A stretch of 64,000 nt of DNA from the NCBI RefSeq assembly GCF_030814835.1, contig NZ_JAUSVS010000001.1, positions 62,001-126,000 of the forward strand. Reading direction: 5' to 3'. Source of the stretch: Caulobacter ginsengisoli. GTDB taxonomy: Bacteria > Pseudomonadota > Alphaproteobacteria > Caulobacterales > Caulobacteraceae. A model generated the notes under the pieces. It worked only from the letters and a program-made list of their open reading frames with translations. It was not told the DNA's origin and ran no database searches. Below are positions 54,782-63,847 of the stretch, piece by piece (within the stretch, counting starts at the first letter, position 1; each line of letters starts with the position of its first letter). The position numbers were made by a program, and so were the translations under genes.

Positions 54782-55702
54782 ATGAGCCTTGCCCTCTACA
54801 CGCATCCGGACATGTTCGACCACCACCCGCCGGAGGGTCACGCCGAGCGCTCCGAGCGCCTGGGCGCGGTGCTGGACGCCCTGAACGACGCCGACGCCCT
54901 GGACCTGGCGAAGCTGGAGGCGCCGCTGGCCCAGCTTGACGACCTGCGGCTGGTGCACCCGGAGACCTACATCCAGGCCATGCTGGCCGCCGGACCGGTT
55001 TCGGGCCGGGTCAAGCTGGACCCCGACACCTTCCTCTCCAGCGGCAGCCTCAACGCCGCGCTGCGGGCGGCCGGAGCGACCACCGCCGCCGTCCGCGCCG
55101 TGGCGGCGGGGGAGGCGGAGCGAGCCTTCTGCGCCGTGCGGCCGCCGGGCCATCACGCTGAGCCGGACCGGGCCATGGGCTTCTGCGTCTTCTCCAACGT
55201 CGCCATCGCGGCGCGGGCGGCGCAGGCGGCGGGCCTGGCCAGGGTCGCGGTGGTGGATTTCGACGTCCACCACGGCAACGGCACCCAGGCGGCCTTCGAG
55301 ACCGATCCGACGCTGTTCTTCGCCTCGATCCACCAGCGGCCGCTCTACCCGGGCACGGGCGACGCCTCCGAGACCGGGGTCGGCAATATCGTCAACGGCG
55401 TGGTCGGGCCCCACGCCCCGCGTGAGCGCTGGCGCAAGGTCTTCGAAGGCCTGATGAGCCAGGTCGACGCCTTCGCGCCCGACCTGATTCTGATCTCGGC
55501 CGGATTCGACGCCCACCGGGCCGATCCGCTGGCCAGCCAGTCGCTGGAGGCCGAGGATTTCGCCTGGGCGACACGCGCGATTGTCTCTGTGGCGAACACA
55601 CGTGCGAGAGGCCGTATTGTGTCCTCGCTTGAGGGTGGCTACGACTTGGCGGCGCTGGGCCAATCGGCCACAGCGCATGTGCGGGCGTTGCAAGGGGTAT
55701 AA
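54782..55702 (+). CDS. histone deacetylase-family zinc hydrolase (class II type)
   Basis: The 306-residue product has all HDAC-superfamily signatures: [13 protein letters not shown] at the start, [20 protein letters not shown] with the catalytic histidine pair (His124, His125), and zinc ligands Asp161 and His163 in [10 protein letters not shown] and Asp243 in [12 protein letters not shown]. The glycine-rich SLEGGYDL is near the end. Bacterial members act on acetylpolyamines or acetyl-lysine. The opposite-strand acetyltransferase next door makes an acetylation/deacetylation pair conceivable, which is inference. Confidence 0.93.
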   Translation: MSLALYTHPDMFDHHPPEGHAERSERLGAVLDALNDADALDLAKLEAPLAQLDDLRLVHPETYIQAMLAAGPVSGRVKLDPDTFLSSGSLNAALRAAGATTAAVRAVAAGEAERAFCAVRPPGHHAEPDRAMGFCVFSNVAIAARAAQAAGLARVAVVDFDVHHGNGTQAAFETDPTLFFASIHQRPLYPGTGDASETGVGNIVNGVVGPHAPRERWRKVFEGLMSQVDAFAPDLILISAGFDAHRADPLASQSLEAEDFAWATRAIVSVANTRARGRIVSSLEGGYDLAALGQSATAHVRALQGV

Positions 55703-55748
55703 GGGGAATGGCGAGACGGTTTCAGCTCGCCGCTATCAACCTGGATTC

Positions 55749-56372
55749 ATGGCTGACGTTTTGACCGCCGACCATGCCATCGCCGCCACCGCCGCCACCC
55801 GGGTCGGCGCGGTCGTTCTGGCGCGCCATGGCGAACCCGATCTGTCGCGCAAGACCCGGCTGACCGCCGAGGGCTACCGCCAGTGGTGGGACCTTTATGA
55901 AACCAAGGGCTTGCGGGGCGGCCAGGCCGCGCCCGACTGCCTCAAGGCCATCGCCGCCAGGGCCGGGGCGGTGATCGCCTCGACCCGCCCGCGCTCGGTC
56001 GAGACCGCCGTCGCCTGCACGGCCGGCAAGGCCTTTGCCCAGGACCCGCTGTTTATCGAGGCGCCCCTGCCGCCGCCGCCCTGGCCCAAGTGGGTCAAGC
56101 TCTCGCCGCGCATGTGGGGGTTCTGGTCGCGGTTCTGGTGGTGGTTCTTCGACAATCACCAGGGCCAGGAAAGCCGGGCCCAGGCCCAGGCCCGCGCCGA
56201 CGCCGCCGCCCGCATGCTGGCCGACCTCGCCGCTGGGGGACAGGACGTGCTGGTCGTCGCCCACGGGTTCTTCAACACGATGATCGGTGAGGCGCTGAAG
56301 AAGCAGGGCTGGCGCTGCACCGAGGACCAGGGCTTCAAATACTGGCGAGCCCGGACCTTCCAGCGGGGATAG
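55749..56372 (+). CDS. histidine phosphatase-family protein
   Basis: The 207-residue product has the phosphohistidine motif ARHGEP (near residue 26), IASTRPRSVETA in the middle and VLVVAHGFFNTMIGEAL with the second catalytic histidine, as in phosphoglycerate mutase-like phosphatases. No signal peptide is seen. A tryptophan- and proline-rich stretch (PPPPWPKWVKLSPRMWGFWSRFWWWF) lies in the middle and may form a lipid- or membrane-facing lid. The ATG at 55749 was chosen; the frame is open upstream into the deacetylase gene. It overlaps the GrpB-like gene tail to tail. Confidence 0.82.
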   Translation: MADVLTADHAIAATAATRVGAVVLARHGEPDLSRKTRLTAEGYRQWWDLYETKGLRGGQAAPDCLKAIAARAGAVIASTRPRSVETAVACTAGKAFAQDPLFIEAPLPPPPWPKWVKLSPRMWGFWSRFWWWFFDNHQGQESRAQAQARADAAARMLADLAAGGQDVLVVAHGFFNTMIGEALKKQGWRCTEDQGFKYWRARTFQRG

Positions 56373-56913
56373 CGCCCTGCCACGCCGCCGCGCGCTTCTC
56401 CGCCGCCTGGATCCAGGCCGACTTGGCGTCGTTGTAGGCCATGCTGTTGTCGGGATGCAGGGCGGCGGCGCGGCGTTTCTCGGCCTCGTAGCCGGCGGCC
56501 TGGTCCGGATGGGCGCGCATGTAGTCGCGATAGACCAGGTGGCGTTCGATCTCCGGCGAATCCGCCTGGTAGCAATGGGCCTGGATCAGGCGCTTGCCCG
56601 TCTCGTCCGCACGGACGCAATAGCGGCGGCCCGCCAGGCCGAATTCGCCGCGCCAGACATAGCCCAGCGCCTCGACCGCCGGTCGGCTGGCGTCCAGCGC
56701 CGCCAGGTCGGCCACCACCGGCAACAGGTCGATGACCGGCTTGGCGGCGATGCCGGGAATGGCGGTCGAGCCGATGTGGTGGACGACCAACAGGTTGGCG
56801 CCCAGCGCGGCCTTCAGCCGCGCCGCCTCGGCGTCCGCCATGTCCGCCCAGTGCGGATTGTGCGGGACCAGCTCGACTTCTATGCGGTCCTGTGCGGCTT
56901 TCGCCCGATCCAT
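56335..56913 (-). CDS. GrpB/UPF0157-family protein (nucleotidyltransferase fold)
   Basis: The 192-residue product has the family core [23 protein letters not shown] with the GS...D-x-D-like site, then [11 protein letters not shown] and [36 protein letters not shown]...YNDAKSAWI end follows. The family resembles nucleotidyltransferases and has been proposed to attach nucleotides to proteins or small molecules; its role is not established here. It diverges from xseB by 67 bases. Confidence 0.9.
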   Translation of the reverse strand: MDRAKAAQDRIEVELVPHNPHWADMADAEAARLKAALGANLLVVHHIGSTAIPGIAAKPVIDLLPVVADLAALDASRPAVEALGYVWRGEFGLAGRRYCVRADETGKRLIQAHCYQADSPEIERHLVYRDYMRAHPDQAAGYEAEKRRAAALHPDNSMAYNDAKSAWIQAAEKRAAAWQGAIPAGRSGLASI

Positions 56914-56980
56914 CCGCTTCCTCCGCCGTTGCCCCGACGGCGCCCGGCCACTAGGGTGTCGTCAATCCCCGGGGAGCTCA

Positions 56981-57223
56981 ATGACCGAAACCGCCGACAT
57001 CGCCAACCTCAGCTTCGAGGACGCCCTGAAGGAGCTCGAGGGCATCGTTCAGCGCCTGGAGTCCGGCCAGACCCCGCTGGAGGAATCGATCGGCATCTAT
57101 GAGCGCGGCGCGGCCCTGAAGGCCCATTGCGAGAAACGGCTCGAGGCTGCCCGCCTGCGGGTCGAGAAGGTGGTGCTTGGCCAGGGCGGTCCCACCGGCG
57201 TGGAACCGGCCGAGTTCAATTGA
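56981..57223 (+). CDS. xseB: exodeoxyribonuclease VII small subunit
   Basis: XseB is the small subunit of the single-strand exonuclease ExoVII. The 80-residue product has the family sequence [55 protein letters not shown]. It starts at ATG 56981 with GGGGAG upstream. Its stop codon overlaps the start of ispA (TGATG), as in many alphaproteobacteria with xseB-ispA-dxs order. The large subunit XseA is not in the window. Confidence 0.95.
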   Translation: MTETADIANLSFEDALKELEGIVQRLESGQTPLEESIGIYERGAALKAHCEKRLEAARLRVEKVVLGQGGPTGVEPAEFN

Positions 57224-58131
57224 TGGCCCCAGACGACGGTTTCGGAGAGCAGAGCCTCTCACAGCGCATCGCCGAAGCGGCCGACCTGGTCACTGTGGCG
57301 CTCGATGCGCTGCTGCCGCGCGCCGAGGGGCCCGAATCGCGGCTGACCGAGGCCATGCGCTATGCGGCGCTGGGGCCTGGCAAGCGCCTGCGGCCCTTCT
57401 TCGCCATCGAGACCGGCAAGATGTTCGACCTGCCCGAGCGGCCGGTGCTGCGGGCCGCCTGCGCGCTGGAATGCATCCACGCCTACAGCCTGGTGCATGA
57501 CGACCTGCCCTGCATGGACGACGACGATGTCCGCCGCGGCCGGCCCACCGTGCACCGCCAGTATGACGAGGCGACCGCCGTCCTGGCCGGCGACGCCCTG
57601 CAGTCGGCCGCCTTCGAGATCCTGGCCCATCCCGACACCAACCAGGACGGCAACGTCCGCGCCGAGCTGATCCGCAAGCTGGCCATCGCCTCGGGCGCGG
57701 CCGGCATGGCCGGCGGCCAGATGATCGACCTGATCGGGGTGCGCGATGACCTGGGGGCCGTGGCCCGCATGCAGCGGCTGAAGACCGGGGCCCTGATCGC
57801 CTACGCCTTCGAAATCCCCCTGGTCCTGGCCCACGCCCAGGACGGCGAGCGCCACGCCCTGATGGCCTTCGCCCAGGACCTGGGCCTGGCCTACCAGATC
57901 GTCGACGACGTGCTGGACGCCGAGGGCGATCCCGACGTGCTGGGCAAGGCCGCCGGGGCCAAGGACGCGGCCAAGGGCAAGGCCAACTATGTCACCCTGC
58001 TGGGGCTGGAGGCGGCCAAGGAGCGGATTCGTCTGCTGGCCGACCAGACCCGGGCCCATCTCGATCCGTTTGGCGAGCGCGCCGCCTTCCTGCGCGCCAG
58101 CGTCGATTTGGTGCTGGACCGGCGCAGCTAA
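57223..58131 (+). CDS. ispA: farnesyl diphosphate synthase (polyprenyl synthetase)
   Basis: IspA condenses isopentenyl diphosphate with allylic diphosphates to farnesyl diphosphate. The 302-residue product has the family motifs GKRLRPFF, the first aspartate-rich [17 protein letters not shown] and the second [21 protein letters not shown] with a small residue at the chain-length position fits a C15 product. The ATG overlaps the xseB stop, so translation is coupled. It feeds, with dxs downstream, the isoprenoid pathway. Confidence 0.95.
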   Translation: MAPDDGFGEQSLSQRIAEAADLVTVALDALLPRAEGPESRLTEAMRYAALGPGKRLRPFFAIETGKMFDLPERPVLRAACALECIHAYSLVHDDLPCMDDDDVRRGRPTVHRQYDEATAVLAGDALQSAAFEILAHPDTNQDGNVRAELIRKLAIASGAAGMAGGQMIDLIGVRDDLGAVARMQRLKTGALIAYAFEIPLVLAHAQDGERHALMAFAQDLGLAYQIVDDVLDAEGDPDVLGKAAGAKDAAKGKANYVTLLGLEAAKERIRLLADQTRAHLDPFGERAAFLRASVDLVLDRRS

Positions 58132-58173
58132 CCGCGCTTTCGTTACAACTCTTTGGACTCACACGGTCATTTC

Positions 58174-60090
58174 ATGTCCCACCCGACGCCGCTCCTCGAC
58201 AAGATCGCCTCGCCCGCCGATACGCGGGGCCTCTCCGTAGAAGAGCTGAAGCAGCTGGCCGCCGAAGTCCGGGCCGAAACCATCAGCGCCGTTTCCGTGA
58301 CCGGGGGCCATCTTGGGGCCGGGCTGGGGGTGGTCGAGCTGACCGTCGCCCTGCACCACGTCTTCGAGACGCCCAGGGACATCCTGATCTGGGACGTTGG
58401 CCACCAGGCCTATCCGCACAAGATCCTCACCGGCCGGCGCGACCGCATCCGCACCCTGCGCCAGGGCGGCGGGCTGTCAGGGTTCACCAAGCGGGCCGAG
58501 AGCCCCTACGACGCCTTCGGGGCCGCCCATGCGGCGACCTCGATCTCGGCGGCGCTGGGCTTCTGCGCGGCCCGCGACGCCAAGGGCGAGACCAACAAGG
58601 TGATCGCCGTCATCGGCGACGGCTCGATGAGCGCGGGCATGGCCTACGAGGCCATGAACAAGGCCGACGAGACCACCAAGCAGCTGATCGTCATCCTCAA
58701 CGACAACGACATGTCCATCGCTCCGCCGGTCGGCGGGATGAGCGCCTACATGGCCCGCCTGGTCTCCAGCGCCGGCTACACCTCGCTGCGCAAGCTGGGC
58801 AAGCAGATGGCCGGCGCCCTGCCCAAGCCGCTGCAGAAGGCCGCCCGCAAGGCCGAGGAATACGCCCGCGGCATGGTCACCGGCGGGACGCTGTTCGAGG
58901 AGCTGGGCTTCTACTACGTCGGGCCGATCGACGGTCATGACCTCGACGCCCTGGTGCCGGTGCTGGAAAACGTCCGCGATTTCAGCGGCAAGCCGGTGCT
59001 GGTTCACGTGGTGACTCAGAAGGGCAAGGGCTATGCGCCCGCCGAGAACGCGGCTGACAAGTATCACGGCGTGGTCAAGTTCGACGTGGTCACCGGCCAG
59101 CAGGTCAAGGCCGCCGCCGGCCCTCCCGGCTACACCAAGATTTTCGCCCAGGAGCTGGTCAAGCAGGCCCGCCTCGACGATCGCATCGTCGCCATCACCG
59201 CCGCCATGCCCTCGGGCACGGGGCTGGACATCTTCGCCAAGGAATTTCCCAGCCGCATGTTCGACGTCGGCATCGCCGAGCAGCATGCGGTGACCTTCGC
59301 CGCCGGCATGGCCGCCGACGGTATGAAGCCCTTCGCGGCCATCTATTCGACCTTCCTGCAGCGCGGCTATGACCAGGTGGTCCACGACGTGGCCATCCAG
59401 CGCCTGCCGGTCCGCTTCGCCATCGACCGGGCCGGCCTGGTCGGGGCCGACGGGCCGACCCACGCCGGCAGCTTCGATGTCGGCTATATGGGCGCGCTGC
59501 CGGGCATGGTGGTAATGGCCGCCGCCGACGAGGTGGAGCTGGCCGCCATGGTCGCCACCGCCGCCGCCATCGACGATCGGCCCAGCTGTTTCCGCTATCC
59601 GCGCGGCGAGGGCCTGGGCCTGGAGATGCCCGAGATCAGCCAGCCGCTGGAGATCGGCAAGGGCCGTATCGTCCGCGAGGGGACCAGTGTCGCCATCGTC
59701 TCGTTCGGCACGCGCCTGGGCGAAAGCCTGAAGGCCGCCGACCTGCTGGCCGCCCGCGGTCTCTCGGCTACCGTCGCCGACGCCCGCTTCGCCAAGCCGC
59801 TCGACATCGACCTGCTGCTGCGGCTGGCCCGCGAGCATGAGGCGCTGATCACGGTGGAGGAGGGGGCGATGGGCGGCTTCGGCGCCTTCGTCCTGCAGGC
59901 GCTCGCGGCGCATGGCGCCCTGGACCGTGGCCTGAAGGTCCGCACCCTGGTGCTGCCCGACGTCTTCCAGGACCAGGACAAGCCCGACATCATGTACGCC
60001 CAGGCCGGCCTCGACGCCGAAGGCATCCTGGCCGGGGCGCTGTCGGCCCTGGGCATGGACAATGTCAGCGCGGCCGGGCGGCGCGCCTGA
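58174..60090 (+). CDS. dxs: 1-deoxy-D-xylulose-5-phosphate synthase
   Basis: Dxs makes DXP from pyruvate and glyceraldehyde-3-phosphate, the first step of the MEP pathway. From ATG 58174 the product has 638 residues. It shows the thiamine-diphosphate motif [15 protein letters not shown]...[18 protein letters not shown] with the catalytic glutamate, [19 protein letters not shown] and [13 protein letters not shown]. The [20 protein letters not shown] start matches the family. An in-frame TTG at 58153 would add seven residues; neither start has a clear ribosome binding site. It is the third gene of the xseB-ispA-dxs run. Confidence 0.96.
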   Translation: MSHPTPLLDKIASPADTRGLSVEELKQLAAEVRAETISAVSVTGGHLGAGLGVVELTVALHHVFETPRDILIWDVGHQAYPHKILTGRRDRIRTLRQGGGLSGFTKRAESPYDAFGAAHAATSISAALGFCAARDAKGETNKVIAVIGDGSMSAGMAYEAMNKADETTKQLIVILNDNDMSIAPPVGGMSAYMARLVSSAGYTSLRKLGKQMAGALPKPLQKAARKAEEYARGMVTGGTLFEELGFYYVGPIDGHDLDALVPVLENVRDFSGKPVLVHVVTQKGKGYAPAENAADKYHGVVKFDVVTGQQVKAAAGPPGYTKIFAQELVKQARLDDRIVAITAAMPSGTGLDIFAKEFPSRMFDVGIAEQHAVTFAAGMAADGMKPFAAIYSTFLQRGYDQVVHDVAIQRLPVRFAIDRAGLVGADGPTHAGSFDVGYMGALPGMVVMAAADEVELAAMVATAAAIDDRPSCFRYPRGEGLGLEMPEISQPLEIGKGRIVREGTSVAIVSFGTRLGESLKAADLLAARGLSATVADARFAKPLDIDLLLRLAREHEALITVEEGAMGGFGAFVLQALAAHGALDRGLKVRTLVLPDVFQDQDKPDIMYAQAGLDAEGILAGALSALGMDNVSAAGRRA

Positions 60091-60148
60091 CCGCGATCTG
60101 GCCCGATCCCTGCTGTTAAGGTCTCGTTAGGCCTGCGAAGGGACCAGA

Positions 60149-60415
60149 ATGAACCGCCCCCGCCTGTGGACGGTCGACAATGTCGCGCCGCTGATGACCA
60201 TCGGCGTGGTGCTGGCGCTCGACGTCTTCGTGGTCGCGCGCACGGGGCTGGCGCGGTGGCTGAACCTGCCGCTGGACCCCAACCTGCTGATCGGCGTGGC
60301 GGCGTTCAGCGTCGCGGTCCTGCTGCCCAACTGGGTGGTGGTCGAGATGAACATGCTGGAAGCGCGGGTGGCTAAACGGGCGCGGGCGGTCGAGGATTTC
60401 CGGGGCCTGCCCTAG
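60149..60415 (+). CDS. small membrane protein of unknown function, 88 aa
   Basis: The product has two hydrophobic segments (about residues 12-30 and 44-63) and a basic, helical C-terminus. Position and size suggest an inner-membrane protein; no family is recognised. The start has GAAGGGA five bases upstream, which supports translation. It follows dxs by 58 bases and is convergent with the next gene. Confidence 0.65.
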   Translation: MNRPRLWTVDNVAPLMTIGVVLALDVFVVARTGLARWLNLPLDPNLLIGVAAFSVAVLLPNWVVVEMNMLEARVAKRARAVEDFRGLP

Positions 60416-60442
60416 GAAATCACCCCCGCCAGGGGTCTCGCA

Positions 60443-60964
60443 CTATTTCGAGCACACCGACACGAACCGCCGCGCCAGGCCTCGGGGAGCCGGCGGGTTC
60501 TTCGACTTTTCGCCATAGGCCTCCATGACGATCTTCCCCGTCTGCCCGAAGGCCTGCAGCACCGGCGACTGGGTGGAGACCCGGGCCACCAGGCTGGAGC
60601 CGCCGTTCATCTCGTCGGCGTCGACGTCGGCGGTCAGGGTCTCGGTGACCTTGCCGGAGGTGATGGTCAGCTTGGTGGTCCAGGGGCCGGGCTCGCCCTT
60701 GGCGTCGAGCCAGCGGCCGGCCTCGTCCTGCTTCACCGCCTCGCGGTGCTCGACGAAGAAGTAGATATCGACATCGCCGCCGCCCGGGCAGCTGAAGCCG
60801 GGGCCGGAATCGTCGCTGTCGGGGATGGCGTAGGTCAGGATGGCCCCATCGCCATTGACGGTCAGGGTCCACTTGGTGTCCTCGCTCGGTCCCGCGGCGG
60901 GATCGGCCATCACGGGTGTGGCGAGGACCAGGGCGAGGGCGGCGAGCAGAAGGGCGGGTTTCAT
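60443..60964 (-). CDS. exported protein of unknown function, 173 aa, paralogue of the next lipoprotein
   Basis: The product has a signal peptide (cleavage near VMA-D, about residue 20). Its mature part shares an order of blocks with the adjacent lipoprotein: a strand region ending YAIPDSDDSGPGFSC, an RVSTQSPVLQAFGQTGKIVME block, and a C-terminal cysteine in RRFVSVCSK. It probably forms a beta-sandwich with a disulfide between the two conserved cysteines. No known family is recognised. Confidence 0.7.
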   Translation of the reverse strand: MKPALLLAALALVLATPVMADPAAGPSEDTKWTLTVNGDGAILTYAIPDSDDSGPGFSCPGGGDVDIYFFVEHREAVKQDEAGRWLDAKGEPGPWTTKLTITSGKVTETLTADVDADEMNGGSSLVARVSTQSPVLQAFGQTGKIVMEAYGEKSKNPPAPRGLARRFVSVCSK

Positions 60965-60998
60965 CCCGCCCTTTTAGCACTGTTCTGCAAGACTGGGA

Positions 60999-61472
60999 CT
61001 AGGCGCGGCAGTCGGCGAAGAAGCGGCTCACGCCGGCCTTCTCGCCGCCCTGGGCCGACAGCTGCACCGACCGGCCGCGGTCGATCAGGGTCAGTTCGCC
61101 GGTCCTGGCGAACTGGGTCAGGCTGGGGGCGTTGGCCGGGACCTCGACCTGGACGACCTGGCCGCCGCTCATCGGGTCGGTCTGGGCCTGGCCGCCGAAG
61201 CTGTCGCGGGCGCCGTTCGAGGCCAGCACCACGCCTTCGCGCTCCGAACCGCCCAGCATGGAGACCTGCACCCGGTTGCTGTCGGGGGCGCAGCTCATCA
61301 TCAGCAGCACCGCGTCGGACTGCGGCGCGCCATAGGCCAGCTTGGCGCCTTCGCCGTCGTTCTGCTGGTAGTTCCAGGCGAAGCCGCCGACCCCGGCCGG
61401 CGGGGTGGCGCAGCTGCCGAGCGCCATGCCCAGCATGGCGAACAGGATCGAGAACGAGAACAGGCGGAACAT
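60999..61472 (-). CDS. putative lipoprotein, 157 aa
   Basis: The N-terminus is a type II signal peptide with lipobox LGSC (Cys21). The mature part repeats the blocks of the neighbouring exported protein: YGAPQSDAVLLMMSC, VEVPANAPSLTQFARTGELTL and a terminal SRFFADCRA. Serine at +2 after the lipid cysteine is absent (Ala follows), so outer-membrane sorting is expected under the usual rule. It lies 91 bases downstream of flgH on the same strand. Confidence 0.72.
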   Translation of the reverse strand: MFRLFSFSILFAMLGMALGSCATPPAGVGGFAWNYQQNDGEGAKLAYGAPQSDAVLLMMSCAPDSNRVQVSMLGGSEREGVVLASNGARDSFGGQAQTDPMSGGQVVQVEVPANAPSLTQFARTGELTLIDRGRSVQLSAQGGEKAGVSRFFADCRA

Positions 61473-61563
61473 CGGCGCCTCCTTGGACGGGAGAACGCGG
61501 CGGCTCGGCAGGAGTTGCCGGGATGGCGGAGAGACGCGCCCGGGCGTGTCTCTCCTGCATCAC

Positions 61564-62292
61564 TCAGAACGGCGAGTATTTCTCGACCAGAGACTGCCCC
61601 GGCGGGGTCTTCTGGACGCGGCTGACATCGCCGCGGCCGCCGTAGCTGATGCGGGCCTCGGCGATCTGGGTGTGATTGATGGTGTTGGCGGCGCTGATGT
61701 CCTCGGGGCGGACGATGCCGGTCACCGTCAGCTGGCGGACCTCGTTGTTGGTCCGCACCTCCTGGGTGCCCTGGATGACCAGGTTGCCGTTGGGCAGCAC
61801 GTTGGTGACGATGACGGCGACGGTCAGGTTGATCTTCTCGGCCCGGGTCACCGCCCCCGCCCCCTGGCTGGAGGTCGTGGAGTTGGTCTCGATCGAACTG
61901 GCCGGATCGAAGGCGCCGGGCAGGAACCGGCCCAGGGCGGTTTCCAGGCCGAACAGGTGGGGAATGCCCGCCTTCATGCCGGCGGTGCGCGAGGTGGCGG
62001 TGGTGTTCTGGGTGCGGGCGCTGTCGTCGATGCTGATCATCACGGTCAGGATGTCGCCCACCTTGCCGGCCCGCGGGTCCTTGAAGAAGGTGCGCGAGCC
62101 GACCTGCCACAGGCTGTTGGCCGAGGCCGCCGGCGGCTGCGGGCCGGCGGGCGGCAGCTGGGCGGGGCTGGCCAGGGCGGCGGGGTAGCTGACGGGGCTC
62201 AACTGGGGACCCTTGGCGGCCTCCGAAACGCCGGCGCAGGCGATCAGCGGGGCGGCGAGGAGGAGGGCCAGCGGCAGGGAAAGGGCGCGCAT
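61564..62292 (-). CDS. flgH: flagellar L-ring protein FlgH
   Basis: FlgH forms the outer-membrane L-ring around the flagellar rod. From ATG 62292 the product has 242 residues with a lipobox LIAC (Cys19), as expected for this lipoprotein. The core has SLWQVGSRTFFKDPRAGKVGDILTV, VTNVLPNGNLVIQGTQEVRTNNEVRQLTVTGIVRPEDI and the C-terminal ARISYGGRGDV. A longer in-frame start at 62316 would put eight residues before the signal peptide and overlap flgA; AGGA upstream of 62292 favours the shorter form. Confidence 0.95.
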   Translation of the reverse strand: MRALSLPLALLLAAPLIACAGVSEAAKGPQLSPVSYPAALASPAQLPPAGPQPPAASANSLWQVGSRTFFKDPRAGKVGDILTVMISIDDSARTQNTTATSRTAGMKAGIPHLFGLETALGRFLPGAFDPASSIETNSTTSSQGAGAVTRAEKINLTVAVIVTNVLPNGNLVIQGTQEVRTNNEVRQLTVTGIVRPEDISAANTINHTQIAEARISYGGRGDVSRVQKTPPGQSLVEKYSPF

Positions 62293-62302
62293 GATGAAGG
62301 TC

Positions 62303-63040
62303 CTAGCGTAACGCAATCTGGGAGGAGCGGGCGGCCTTCAGCCGCTGCGCCTCGGGACCGACCACGGCTTCGCCGGGACCGGATGCGACCGCTTCGATGA
62401 CCTTCTTCGAAGCGGGATTGATGACATTGAAGGCGTCGCCCACGGCGGCGGCGCCCAGAGCCTTGGCCTGCAGCTTGAGGGTCATGCCCCCGTCGCTCCA
62501 GGTGACATTGACGGTGTCGCCGATCTTGATGACCTGCGGGGCCGAGACATCGCGCAGCGAGACGACCGCGCCCTCGCGCAGCGGCCGCTTGGCCGCCATG
62601 CCGATGACGACGTCGGAGTCGCGGGGGGCGTCGGCCGGAGCCGCCGCCGCCTTGGCCCAGATCAGGTCGGTGGGCTGGACGATCTCGCCGGCCGACAGGC
62701 TGCGGGCATAGACCAGCACCTCGACATTGCCCCGGGAAGCGACGGGGGCGGAACCCCCGGCGTCGCCGGCCCGCACCACGATGCGGCGCAGGCCCTGCGG
62801 GTTAGCCCAGGAAAGGCCAGAGCGGGCGGCGAAGGCCTGCACGAGGGCGGCGTCCAGCACCACGCTGGGGCCCTGGCGGGTGGCGACCACGACGCCGGCA
62901 GCGCCGCCGGCCCCGTCGAACAGGTCGCCCAGCGTGACCTTGCCGTCGGCGTCGGCGATGTCGGGTTTCAGGGTAACCGTGCCCGCGAGGGCAGGGGTGG
63001 CGACGGCGAGCAGGGCCAGGACGGCGAGGAAGCGGCGCAT
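62303..63040 (-). CDS. flgA: flagellar P-ring assembly chaperone FlgA
   Basis: FlgA is a periplasmic chaperone needed to build the P-ring from FlgI. The 245-residue product has a signal peptide (about 1-19) and a C-terminal SAF domain with VLVYARSLSAGEIVQPTDLIW, AKRPLREGAVVSLRDVSAPQVIKIGDTVNV and GGMTLKLQAKALGAAAVGD. The order flgF-flgG-flgA-flgH matches Caulobacter. It follows flgG by four bases and precedes flgH by ten. Confidence 0.93.
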   Translation of the reverse strand: MRRFLAVLALLAVATPALAGTVTLKPDIADADGKVTLGDLFDGAGGAAGVVVATRQGPSVVLDAALVQAFAARSGLSWANPQGLRRIVVRAGDAGGSAPVASRGNVEVLVYARSLSAGEIVQPTDLIWAKAAAAPADAPRDSDVVIGMAAKRPLREGAVVSLRDVSAPQVIKIGDTVNVTWSDGGMTLKLQAKALGAAAVGDAFNVINPASKKVIEAVASGPGEAVVGPEAQRLKAARSSQIALR

Positions 63041-63044
63041 CAGC

Positions 63045-63833
63045 TTATGACTTCAGCGCCGAGGCGGCCTGCAGCATGTCGTCGGCCGTGGTGATGACCT
63101 TGGAATTCATCTCGTAGGCCCGCTGGGCGATGATCAGGGCGGTGATTTCGCTGACCGCATCGACGTTGGAGGCTTCGGTATAGCCCTGCAGCAGGTTGCC
63201 GAACCCGGTCGAGCCGGGATTGCCGGTGATGGCCGGGCCCGAGGCGCCGCTTTCCATGAACAGGTTGTCGCCGATGGCTTCCAGGCCGGCTTCGTTGATG
63301 AAGTTGGCCAGTTCGATCTGCCCCGCGACGGCCGGCGTCGGCGAGCCGGAGGTGGTCACCTGCACCTGGCCGGTCTTGGAAATGCTCACGTCGGTGGCGT
63401 CGCTGGGAATGGTGACGGCCGGCTGGATCAGATAGCCGTCCTCGGTGACCAGCTGGCCCTGGTCGTTGACCGACAGGTTGCCGGCGCGGGTGTAGCTGGT
63501 CTCGCCCGAGGGCATCAGCACCTGCAGGTAGCCGCGCCCCTCGATGGCCAGGTCGTAGCGGTTGCCGGTCTGGGTCATGGCCCCCTGCGAGGTGATGCGA
63601 TAGGTGCTGCCGGCCTTGACGCCGCCGCCGATCTGCACGCCGGTCGGCACCACCGTCCCCTGGTCCGACGACTGGGCGCCGGCCCGTTCCAGGGTCTGGT
63701 AGAGCAGGTCCTGGAACTCGGCCCGTTGGCGCTTGAAGCCGACGGTGTTCATGTTGGCGATGTTGTTCGAGATGACCTCGACGTTCAGCTGCTGGGCAGC
63801 CATGCCGGTGGCAGCGGTGCGAAGCGCCTGCAT
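63045..63833 (-). CDS. flgG: flagellar distal rod protein FlgG
   Basis: FlgG forms the distal rod that passes through the P- and L-rings. The 262-residue product has the full family length. It starts MQALRTAATGMAAQQLNVEVISNNIANMNTVGFKRQRAEFQDLLYQ and ends EVSEITALIIAQRAYEMNSKVITTADDMLQ-type (here DAVSEITALII), the conserved N- and C-terminal coils of axial proteins. It has no signal peptide, since rod proteins go through the flagellar export system. GGGAG lies upstream of the ATG. It follows flgF by 14 bases. Confidence 0.97.
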   Translation of the reverse strand: MQALRTAATGMAAQQLNVEVISNNIANMNTVGFKRQRAEFQDLLYQTLERAGAQSSDQGTVVPTGVQIGGGVKAGSTYRITSQGAMTQTGNRYDLAIEGRGYLQVLMPSGETSYTRAGNLSVNDQGQLVTEDGYLIQPAVTIPSDATDVSISKTGQVQVTTSGSPTPAVAGQIELANFINEAGLEAIGDNLFMESGASGPAITGNPGSTGFGNLLQGYTEASNVDAVSEITALIIAQRAYEMNSKVITTADDMLQAASALKS

Positions 63834-63847
63834 GCGATACTACTCCC

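Noticed and set aside
60420..60440. Possible bidirectional terminator between two convergent genes (ACCCC and GGGGT)
   Set aside because: The stem is only five base pairs and lacks a T-run.
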